Shown: one piece after another, positions 1 through 4,816 of the stretch
Layout: each line of letters opens with the position of its first letter
Numbering within the stretch: the stretch's first letter is position 1
The notes under the pieces: model-generated
The model's input: only the letters and a program-made list of their open reading frames with translations
Told to the model about the DNA's origin: nothing
Databases searched by the model: none
Position numbers and translations under genes: made by a program
Assembly: GCA_003483885.1 (NCBI GenBank)
Contig: DMXI01000572.1
Coordinates: 1 to 8,708, forward strand
Direction: 5' to 3'
DNA from: Microscillaceae bacterium
Lineage (GTDB): Bacteria > Bacteroidota > Bacteroidia > Cytophagales > Microscillaceae
Length of the DNA stretch: 8,708 nt

Positions 1-190
1 TCCGACCATGCTGTCTACCTCCCCGCGAGCGAAGCATCGAATTTACTTCGATAATTCTTAAGGAAACAGCATTGATCTATGGCCTCAAGTTGTCAGCCGA
101 TCGTAGTTGCGTTAAAATCAACGAATATCGTATATTAGGGTCTTGAGTCAATTCAGTTAAAACTCATATTAGTAACTAACCAGGTATTAG
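1..190. other. Leading intergenic region upstream of the AraC-family regulator
   Basis: I see no convincing gene here. The third forward frame stays open for about 145 bases from the left edge to a TGA near 147, but its translation resembles nothing I know. The stretch presumably carries the promoter of the AraC-type gene, yet I find no clear TAnnTTTG box. A short perfect inverted repeat, ATCGAA-N5-TTCGAT, lies at 36-52. An AAAATCA sequence at 114-120 resembles one arm of the inverted repeat found before the next gene (1096-1126), but such a short AT-rich match could be chance. Confidence 0.4.
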
Positions 191-1060
191 ATGAAACATG
201 TAAAATTTAATAAAAGCTGGTGTGGGGTTGACCTCCTGCTCAATGTGTTGCACCTCAAAGGTGAAAGCAGTATTGTATTTTCTGACAATCTGTATACAAC
301 CGATTTTTTTCAAATTGTTTTTATAAAAAAAGGAAATGGTGTATTGCTATTGAATGATCAAGCCATTTCTTTAAAGGACAACAGCATTGTATTTATTTCA
401 GAAAATCAGCAATATCGCTGGAAAGTCAACCAACAGCAATTGGACGCTACTTTATTAGTTTTTCAAGAAGATTTCTTAAACGAGTTTTTTTCGGATAAAC
501 ACTTCACTTACCGTCTGCACTACTTTTATCAAATTGATCTTCCTTTGCATCTACAAGTTTCACAAGACATTACGGATGAATATTTAATCAAATTAAAGGA
601 AATCAAAACGGATTTAGAACATTCTCGGAGTGATAGCATTCATCTTATACGCTCTATTCTCTACTATATTCTTATCCAGCTCAATCGTTTGTATTCAGAG
701 CAGTTCAATATTACTTCTACGATTTCAAATGATAATCTGGCCTATGAATTCAGAAAGTTGGTAGAGCAAAATATCTATAACAAGCAACGTATCAATGATT
801 ATACAAGCTTATTGAATGTGAGTCGTATTACCTTAAACAAGGCGATCAATAAACATTTCAATATGACTACTACCGATTTTTTAAAATCTCGACTTACCTA
901 TGAAATAAAAATGAAATTGTTATTTACACCGTCTACCATTCAAGAACTGGCCGATACATTTCATTTTTCTGAATCCAATCATCTTTCACGTTTTTTTAAG
1001 AACCAAACTGGCTTGACTCCCAAAGAATATCGCTTGTCTTATCAAAATGGTAGTAATTGA
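191..1060 (+). CDS. AraC-family transcriptional regulator
   Basis: This is a 289-residue one-component regulator. The C-terminal ~100 residues (about 185-283) form the AraC-type double helix-turn-helix. The first HTH is around 'DYTSLLNVSRITLNKAINKHF', and the second is 'TIQELADTFHFSESNHLSRFFKNQTGLTPKEYR', which keeps the family signature (A-x-x-x-x-F-x-x-x-x-x-L-x-R-x-F-K, then G-x-T-P-x-x-Y-R). The N-terminal part (about 20-110), with a GNGVLLLNDQ-like turn, fits the cupin-type ligand-sensing domain common in Bacteroidota AraC regulators. The next gene starts 67 bp downstream on the same strand and an inverted repeat lies in that gap, so a natural inference is that it controls the downstream hydrolase-azoreductase-glycosylase genes. 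The ligand is unknown. The ATG at 191 follows an A/T-rich leader and gives a full-length domain, so I keep it. Confidence 0.93.
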   Translation: MKHVKFNKSWCGVDLLLNVLHLKGESSIVFSDNLYTTDFFQIVFIKKGNGVLLLNDQAISLKDNSIVFISENQQYRWKVNQQQLDATLLVFQEDFLNEFFSDKHFTYRLHYFYQIDLPLHLQVSQDITDEYLIKLKEIKTDLEHSRSDSIHLIRSILYYILIQLNRLYSEQFNITSTISNDNLAYEFRKLVEQNIYNKQRINDYTSLLNVSRITLNKAINKHFNMTTTDFLKSRLTYEIKMKLLFTPSTIQELADTFHFSESNHLSRFFKNQTGLTPKEYRLSYQNGSN

Positions 1061-1095
1061 TAAACAACTGGTACCCTGTTACCCGCTTTTTCTTC

Positions 1096-1126
1096 TGATT
1101 TTTGCATTGTAATAATTCAAAAATCA
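1096..1126. promoter_or_regulatory. Perfect 9+9 bp inverted repeat before the MBL-fold gene
   Basis: TGATTTTTG (1096-1104) and CAAAAATCA (1118-1126) are exact reverse complements separated by 13 bp, and the second arm ends one base before the ATG at 1128. The half-site spacing of 22 bp is about two helical turns, which would suit a dimeric regulator bound to one face of the DNA. In RNA it could instead form an AU-rich hairpin against the start codon. There is no GC-rich stem or following T-run, so it is not a normal terminator. The assignment as operator is inference. Confidence 0.45.
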
Positions 1127-1127
1127 A

Positions 1128-1916
1128 ATGAAAATTCATCACATACGAAATGCAACTTCGGTTATAGAAGTAGAAGACAAGGTAATTTTGGTAGATCCAA
1201 TGCTCAGCAAAAAAGGAGAAGCAGGACCACCTTTTACATTTTTCCGTTTCAAACCTCAACGCAACCCTACCGTGGGTTTACCTTCCAATGCAATGGATAT
1301 TATTGAGAAAACCACCCATTGTTTAATCACTCATCTCCATCCAGATCATTTGGATAAAAAGGCGGTAGAGTTTCTCCGCGCCAAAAATATTCCCGTCATC
1401 TGTAGCATAAAAGATGAGGCTGCTTTGAGAAAAAAAGGGCTGCAGGTATCTCAAACCATTGATTATTGGAAAAGGACTGATTTTTTAGGAGGTAAAATTG
1501 AGGGGATTCCAGCCAAACATGGCTATGGTTTTATTGCGAAACCCGCTGGAAACGTCATGGGTTTTTATATTGAGTTTGCTGGCCAGCCTTCCGTTTATCT
1601 CAGCTCTGATACCATTTACACCGACGATGTCCATAAGGTATTGAAAGAATACCAACCAGACATTAGCATTGTGGCAGCAGGATCGGCTCAGTTTGATATT
1701 TTCAAACCAGTGCTTATGACTATGGCAGACATTCTTCGCTTTATCCAAGATGCCCCAGGTCAGGTGATTGCAAACCATATGGAATCTATAAATCATTGCC
1801 CTACTACTAGAGCTCAATTGAAAAAAGAAGTTGCTGCGCTTGGGTTATCCAAGAAAGTAGCTATTCCACAAGATGGAGAATGTATTACTTATCAGGATTT
1901 AATAAAAGCATCATAA
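1128..1916 (+). CDS. MBL-fold metal-dependent hydrolase (UlaG/COG2220-like)
   Basis: This 262-residue protein has the metallo-beta-lactamase fold. It opens with the strand pattern 'IRNATSVIEVEDKVILVDPML', typical of UlaG-like hydrolases. The metal motif is H69-x-H71-x-D73-H74 within 'THLHPDHLD'. A further ligand histidine is probably H131 ('AKHG'), the bridging aspartate D161 lies in 'SSDT', and the last histidine is H217 in 'ANHME', with H223 nearby in 'INHCPTTR'. All expected metal ligands are present, so an active dinuclear metal hydrolase in the cytoplasm is likely. There is no signal peptide. The substrate cannot be read from sequence; relatives act on lactones, phosphoesters or other esters. 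It is the first gene of a probable three-gene transcription unit with azoR and alkC (12 bp to azoR) and is probably controlled by the adjacent AraC-type protein. Confidence 0.9.
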   Translation: MKIHHIRNATSVIEVEDKVILVDPMLSKKGEAGPPFTFFRFKPQRNPTVGLPSNAMDIIEKTTHCLITHLHPDHLDKKAVEFLRAKNIPVICSIKDEAALRKKGLQVSQTIDYWKRTDFLGGKIEGIPAKHGYGFIAKPAGNVMGFYIEFAGQPSVYLSSDTIYTDDVHKVLKEYQPDISIVAAGSAQFDIFKPVLMTMADILRFIQDAPGQVIANHMESINHCPTTRAQLKKEVAALGLSKKVAIPQDGECITYQDLIKAS

Positions 1917-1928
1917 AATATTCAACCT

Positions 1929-2552
1929 ATGAAATTACTAAGAATAGACTCTAGTGTAAGATTAGAAAATTCTAAGACAAGAATGTTATCGGATCATTTT
2001 CTTACAGAATTTGGGAAAAAAGTGGATTTTGACCTCAAAACAAGAGATGTTGGGATAAGCCCTGCGCCTTTTCCCACCGATGAATTTATTAAGGCCAATT
2101 ACACCAAACCTGACCAAAGAACAGAACAAATGAAGGAAGTATTGAGTACTTCTGATACATTGATTGACGAACTGATCGAAGCAGATAAGGTGATTATTGG
2201 ATCACCTATGTACAATTTTTCTATCTCGGCAAGTTTAAAGTCATACATAGATAATATTGTAAGGGTAGGAAGGACATTTGCATTGGACGAAAATGGTGCT
2301 ATGAAGGGATTATTAGCTGGTAAAAAAGTAGTGGTGATTACTTCCAGAGGTGCTTTTTCTTATAAATCTGGTGCCGCATTAGAATCTTTTGATTTTCAAC
2401 AAAGCTATTTAACCGCTTTACTCAATTTTGTAGGTATAACCGATATCACTTTTGTAAATGCCGAAGCACAAGATTTTGGCCAGGATAACGTGAAAGCCAC
2501 CAACTTTGAAGAGGCCAAACAACAGTTGAGCGAACTCGCTACGGTATGGTAA
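1929..2552 (+). CDS. azoR: FMN-dependent NADH-azoreductase
   Basis: This 207-residue flavodoxin-like oxidoreductase matches E. coli AzoR (AcpD) in length and motif order. The N-terminal phosphate-binding loop is 'LRIDSSVRLENSKTRMLSD' (residues 4-22). The FMN-contact motif 'SPMYNFSISASLKSYID' (92-108) corresponds to APMYNFNIS in E. coli. 'VITSRGAFS' (136-144) corresponds to the SRGG loop, here with alanine in place of the second glycine. 'LNFVGITDITFVNAEA' (165-180) matches the conserved FLGFIGITDVKFVFAEG stretch. The family reduces quinones, azo compounds and nitro compounds with NAD(P)H, and in several bacteria defends against electrophilic quinones. The 12-bp gaps to both neighbours indicate co-transcription with the MBL hydrolase and the alkylation-repair gene, which supports a detoxification role. 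Confidence 0.94.
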   Translation: MKLLRIDSSVRLENSKTRMLSDHFLTEFGKKVDFDLKTRDVGISPAPFPTDEFIKANYTKPDQRTEQMKEVLSTSDTLIDELIEADKVIIGSPMYNFSISASLKSYIDNIVRVGRTFALDENGAMKGLLAGKKVVVITSRGAFSYKSGAALESFDFQQSYLTALLNFVGITDITFVNAEAQDFGQDNVKATNFEEAKQQLSELATVW

Positions 2553-2564
2553 TCAACTTAAGAA

Positions 2565-3386
2565 ATGGATAAAAATATTCTTAATAGAAAAGGAGCAAGA
2601 AAAGCCTCTGATATTCCCAAGGAGGTTTTAACACTACTGAACAAAGGGGAAATTGAGACAGTAAACCTGACTGAATGGTTAGCCATTGATCACGCAAAGC
2701 TAATACAGGCAGTATTTCCAGAGTTGGGTATAGAACAAGAGAAAATTGATGCAATTATTAAAGAAGTAGAAGCACAGAAAAAGCCTTCTACAATGAATAC
2801 AACTAAGCTGATAGGCTCGACACTTTATCAGCTGTATTCCACCACAAAGCATCTTAACAAAATACTCGAGAAATTAAGTACTCATTTATCCGATTCTGTT
2901 CGTTGTTATGCTCCTTATCTTATTGGGTTGAATGAGCAATTAACTATTGAAGAAAAACTTGCCCAATCTCAATATTTGGCGGCTGACAAGCATTTTGGTA
3001 TAAGAGAAATCGTGTGGATGGCGTTAAGGCCTGAAATCGATAAAAATTTAGAAAGCGCCATCAAGATTCTAAGTAAATGGACACTTCATCAGGATGAAAA
3101 CGTAAGACGGTTTGCTACTGAAGCCACCCGGCCTAGAGGGGTTTGGAGCAAGCATATTGAGCGTTTAAAAGAGCACCCCGAAATGGCACTGCCCATTTTA
3201 GAAAACTTAAAATCTGACAGCGCCAAATATGTTCAAGATAGTGTGGGAAATTGGTTAAATGATGCCAGTAAATCAAAACCTGATTTTGTAAGCGAACTTT
3301 GTGAAAAGTGGCGTACAGAATCATCCACTAAGGAAACAGAAAAAATAATTAAACGAGCAAGGCGAACGATTGATAAAAACAAATAA
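2565..3386 (+). CDS. alkC: DNA alkylation repair protein, AlkC-type HEAT-repeat glycosylase
   Basis: This is a 273-residue, mostly helical protein. The N-terminus 'RKGARKASDIPKEVLTLLNKGEIETVNLTEWLAIDHAKL' (8-46) is the typical opening of AlkC (COG4335) proteins. Helical HEAT-like repeats follow, containing the conserved blocks 'FGIREIVWMALRP' (144-156), 'NVRRFATEATRPRGVW' (179-194) and 'VQDSVGNWLNDASKSKPDF' (223-241). These match the AlkC/AlkD superfamily, which excises positively charged alkylated bases such as 3-methyladenine without flipping the base. The length fits AlkC without the extra C-terminal immunoglobulin-like domain found in some members. The C-terminus is strongly basic (KRARR), suiting DNA contact. 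I do not assign individual catalytic residues. It is the last gene of the hydrolase-azoR-alkC unit, 80 bp before a terminator hairpin. AlkD or another member of the superfamily is the main alternative. Confidence 0.87.
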   Translation: MDKNILNRKGARKASDIPKEVLTLLNKGEIETVNLTEWLAIDHAKLIQAVFPELGIEQEKIDAIIKEVEAQKKPSTMNTTKLIGSTLYQLYSTTKHLNKILEKLSTHLSDSVRCYAPYLIGLNEQLTIEEKLAQSQYLAADKHFGIREIVWMALRPEIDKNLESAIKILSKWTLHQDENVRRFATEATRPRGVWSKHIERLKEHPEMALPILENLKSDSAKYVQDSVGNWLNDASKSKPDFVSELCEKWRTESSTKETEKIIKRARRTIDKNK

Positions 3387-3466
3387 CTATAGTAGGGTGT
3401 AAATAGCCACCTTTTCTAAAATTGATAAGAGTTTATCAGAATTATCGCTTTTCCATTTCCAACAAC

Positions 3467-3512
3467 AAAAAACGCTACCAAGCTCTTAACTAAAAACCTG
3501 ATAGCGTTTTTT
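3467..3512. terminator. Bidirectional hairpin terminator between convergent genes
   Basis: AAAAAACGCTA (3467-3477) and TAGCGTTTTTT (3502-3512) form a perfect 11-bp inverted repeat around a 24-nt loop. The A-run on one side and T-run on the other let it serve both alkC (+ strand, ending at 3386) and the convergent small gene on the - strand, whose stop codon is only 11 bp away. The long loop is atypical, so efficiency is uncertain. Confidence 0.7.
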
Positions 3513-3522
3513 GAGCGATTGA

Positions 3523-3867
3523 TTAGGCTTCTTGTTGAACCAAAACTTGCTTTTTCTCCTCAATCCATTGTAGCCAATAAAGGTCATTGATCAAATATTT
3601 GAGGTCTAAAATGGTCAATTCCAAATGGTTGGCAATGGTTTCGGTAGTAGGTCGATTGAGCTTGTACCCTCCTTCGCGTAGTTGCTCTAATGGCGTATGA
3701 GCCGAAAAGGAGAAACGCTCTAGACGTACCCGAATATTTTCTCGAAGAAGCGCCAACGAAGGCACATTTTGGGGAGTCGAGTGCAAAGTTGTATCTTGCA
3801 TGATATTAGTATCTTGTATATTAATAAAGCCCTTGAAGACAGGTTCCAAGCTATACTTCAGGGGCAT
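3523..3867 (-). CDS. Hypothetical small protein, 114 aa
   Basis: I do not recognise this protein. It is soluble, with no signal peptide or membrane segment. The middle holds a short basic helix ('ALLRENIRVRLERFSF', about 39-54), followed by 'PTTETIANHLELTILDLKYLINDLYWLQWIEEKKQVLV', which looks alpha-helical and could be a small interaction or winged-helix-like domain. The first ~33 residues look poorly conserved and contain a repeated QDT ('IQDTNIMQDT'), reflecting a short DNA duplication. The start is uncertain. The ATG at 3867 lies about 10 bases after a consensus -7 box and inside a hairpin arm, so translation there would be nearly leaderless. The ATG at 3801 (residue 23) would give a 92-residue protein with a normal leader. 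It is convergent with alkC and follows another unknown small gene by 65 bp. Confidence 0.6.
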   Translation of the reverse strand: MPLKYSLEPVFKGFINIQDTNIMQDTTLHSTPQNVPSLALLRENIRVRLERFSFSAHTPLEQLREGGYKLNRPTTETIANHLELTILDLKYLINDLYWLQWIEEKKQVLVQQEA

Positions 3868-3885
3868 CTTTGTTTTTCAAAGATA
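3866..3885 (-). promoter_or_regulatory. Bacteroidota -7 box overlapping a hairpin at the start codon
   Basis: On the - strand TATCTTTG (3885-3878) matches TAnnTTTG exactly. No TTG is found 19-23 bp upstream, so the -33 element is weak or absent. The same bases form a perfect 7-bp inverted repeat, ATCTTTG-N5-CAAAGAT (3866-3884), whose distal arm includes the first two bases of the ATG at 3867. If this promoter is used, transcription would begin only about 5 bases before that ATG, favouring a leaderless message or the internal start at 3801. Confidence 0.4.
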
Positions 3886-3901
3886 CTCAAATATAATAAA
3901 T

Positions 3902-3932
3902 AATTCGCTTATAATAATCACATACGCGAATT
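3902..3932. repeat. 7-bp inverted repeat between two small genes
   Basis: AATTCGC (3902-3908) and GCGAATT (3926-3932) are exact reverse complements with a 17-bp spacer, directly after the stop codon of the 69-aa gene and before the -7 box of the 114-aa gene (read on the - strand). It could be a weak terminator or a regulator site; the arms are short and the neighbourhood is AT-rich. Confidence 0.3.
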
Positions 3933-4142
3933 TTAAATTTCTTCCTCAAAAGAATAGTGGGTGTTTACCTTGCCGTACTTGGTCATAAACTTGAGCATAC
4001 GTTTATGAGAAACCTTGCTACGTCCTGTAGTAAAATCGTGTCTAGCGTCTTTCATTTCATTTTTTTGCTCAGTCTTAAGCTTGGGATAGGTATTGTCTAA
4101 AAACCATTGAAAAGCTTCTTCCAATGAGTTGAAGTATTGCAT
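3933..4142 (-). CDS. Hypothetical small basic protein, about 69 aa
   Basis: I do not recognise this protein. From the ATG at 4142 it starts 'MQYFNSLEEAFQWFLDNTYPKL' and continues with a lysine- and arginine-rich helical part, 'EMKDARHDFTTGRSKVSHKRMLKFMTKYGK', ending in an acidic 'SFEEEI'. The mixture of one amphipathic helix (EEAFQWFLDNTYPKL) and a basic region could be a small nucleic-acid- or protein-binding fold, but no motif proves it. The open frame extends 25 codons upstream to a TTG at 4217. That stretch is proline/lysine-rich and lacks an ATG, so I prefer the ATG at 4142. No signal peptide or membrane segment is present. It lies 65 bp upstream of the other unknown - strand gene and downstream of the peptide-gene terminator. 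Confidence 0.55.
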   Translation of the reverse strand: MQYFNSLEEAFQWFLDNTYPKLKTEQKNEMKDARHDFTTGRSKVSHKRMLKFMTKYGKVNTHYSFEEEI

Positions 4143-4237
4143 TTGGATAATTTTTGGTGATGTAACAATTGGCAAGATACGGTTTTTAGGGCTTGGTTTG
4201 GGGTGCTTCTGGGACAAAAATGATTGGAAACAAACTC

Positions 4238-4285
4238 AAAAAATTAAACCTGCCTGAATTTATACATTGGCAGGTTTAATTTTTT
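4238..4285 (-). terminator. Strong hairpin terminator of the peptide gene
   Basis: AAAAAATTAAACCTGCC (4238-4254) and GGCAGGTTTAATTTTTT (4269-4285) pair perfectly over 17 bp with a 14-nt loop. Read on the - strand it follows the stop of the cysteine-rich peptide gene by about 40 bp and ends in a run of T, the layout of an intrinsic terminator. It insulates the peptide gene from the two unknown genes downstream, indicating a monocistronic transcript. Confidence 0.85.
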
Positions 4286-4324
4286 AATTCTGTAAAATTC
4301 AGGAAGACTCATATACCAGATAAG

Positions 4325-4516
4325 TTAGTATATGCAGCAAATGCCATCTCGAATACGGCCAAAACATTCCTCTCCACCGAAGCCCACAGGAGCCAGGCAT
4401 TGATCAGTGCCTAATGGAGTGTAAATATAAACGCAGGCCCCCGACTGGCATTCCGTTAGAAATCCTCCTCGTATATTACGCTGATCTTCTCGGGATAATT
4501 TTTTAAACTTTTTCAT
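4325..4516 (-). CDS. Double-glycine leader peptide precursor, cysteine-rich (bacteriocin-like/natural-product precursor)
   Basis: This encodes a 63-residue precursor. The N-terminal 18 residues, MKKFKKLSREDQRNIRGG, are a Bacteroidota-style double-glycine leader: basic start, 'LSRE' block, hydrophobic residues at -15 (F4), -12 (L7) and -4 (I15), and G17-G18 at the cut site; position -7 is Q rather than the usual hydrophobic. Such leaders are removed during export by ABC transporters carrying a C39 peptidase. The predicted 45-residue core has six cysteines (C23, C28, C40, C51, C60, C61) with an adjacent C-C pair near the C-terminus, and a second GG at 47-48. It has only four Ser/Thr, so three disulfides are more likely than lanthionine chemistry. 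No exporter, protease or modification enzyme lies in the window. It has its own promoter region and terminator and is divergent from the GLPGLI gene. Bactericidal, signalling or other secreted function cannot be told from sequence. Confidence 0.78.
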   Translation of the reverse strand: MKKFKKLSREDQRNIRGGFLTECQSGACVYIYTPLGTDQCLAPVGFGGEECFGRIRDGICCIY

Positions 4517-4544
4517 GCAATTGTTTTTGGGTTAGTAGTAGTTC

Positions 4545-4575
4545 GTAATTTACTGCATAATCAATGATTATTCAA
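4545..4575 (-). promoter_or_regulatory. Candidate peptide-gene promoter with a 15-bp palindrome in its spacer
   Basis: On the - strand a TTG (4575-4573) is followed after 20 bp by TAAATTAC (4552-4545), a partial match (4 of 6 fixed bases) to the -7 consensus TAnnTTTG, leaving roughly a 22-base leader before the peptide ATG at 4516. The spacer contains ATAATCAATGATTAT (4557-4571), a perfect palindrome about a single central base. A dimeric protein bound there would block polymerase, so a repressor site is plausible. The -7 match is weak, so the promoter call is tentative; the palindrome itself is plainly visible. Confidence 0.4.
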
Positions 4576-4670
4576 CACTGCGATCATAAAAAAGCCTACT
4601 TCCTGCCCTGCCTTGTATCACTTTCATTCTTACCCTAACATAGGAAGAATCACGTTTTTCCCTCAATTTC

Positions 4671-4710
4671 CCCTTTAACATCTTTTAACACTCTTTAACT
4701 TTCCTTTAAA
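4671..4710 (+). promoter_or_regulatory. Four phased TTTAAC repeats (probable activator site)
   Basis: TTTAACA (4674-4680), TTTAACA (4684-4690), TTTAACT (4694-4700) and TTTAAA (4705-4710) recur at 10, 10 and 11 bp, one helical turn each, so all face the same side of the DNA. They end 21 bp before a consensus -7 box, and the last repeat occupies the place of the missing -33 element. This is the layout of a tandem-binding activator such as an OmpR/PhoB- or LytTR-type response regulator. The regulator's identity is not shown by the window. Confidence 0.6.
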
Positions 4711-4731
4711 AACTATCCCTTCTCGAAAAGC

Positions 4732-4739
4732 TACTTTTG
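4732..4739 (+). promoter_or_regulatory. -7 element of the GLPGLI/receptor promoter
   Basis: TACTTTTG matches the Bacteroidota sigma-A -7 consensus TAnnTTTG at every fixed base. No TTG is found at the expected -33 distance; a TTTAAA repeat sits there instead, suggesting activator dependence. Transcription should begin near 4744-4747, giving a leader of about 70 bases before the ATG at 4817. Confidence 0.65.
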
Positions 4740-4762
4740 TATAAACCCTATCATGTTTACCC

Positions 4763-4801
4763 AACTTACCCAATTGTGCGCTTCGCATGGCTGGTTAGGT
4801 T
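4763..4801 (+). promoter_or_regulatory. Imperfect hairpin in the 5' leader of the GLPGLI gene
   Basis: AACTTACCCA (4763-4772) pairs with TGGTTAGGTT (4792-4801) with one G-U pair and one mismatch. An inner TGCG-CTT-CGCA hairpin (about 4777-4787) stacks between them. The structure would lie in the predicted untranslated leader, ending 15 bases before the ATG. The left arm is part of a 9-bp tandem duplication (TTACCCAAC/TTACCCAAT). A role in translation or message stability is conjecture. Confidence 0.35.
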
Positions 4802-4816
4802 ACATTCACATAAACT

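Noticed and set aside
3..149. Open third forward frame at the left edge as the tail of an upstream gene
   Set aside because: The translation has no recognisable motif and nothing distinguishes it from chance in about 50 codons.
3423..3438. TGATAA-GAGT-TTATCA hairpin after alkC
   Set aside because: A six-pair AT-only stem without a T-run is too weak to call; the hairpin at 3467-3512 is the better terminator.
3800..3988. 62-codon forward frame across the two small reverse genes
   Set aside because: It overlaps start and end regions of the - strand genes and has no recognisable features or promoter.
4143..4217. N-terminal extension of the 69-aa gene to a TTG codon
   Set aside because: It would need a TTG start, is proline/lysine-rich without a domain, and a good in-frame ATG with a helical N-terminus exists at 4142.
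4626..4650. ATTCTT...AAGAAT inverted repeat in the divergent region
   Set aside because: Six AT-rich pairs with a 13-nt gap are expected by chance, and it coincides with no promoter element.
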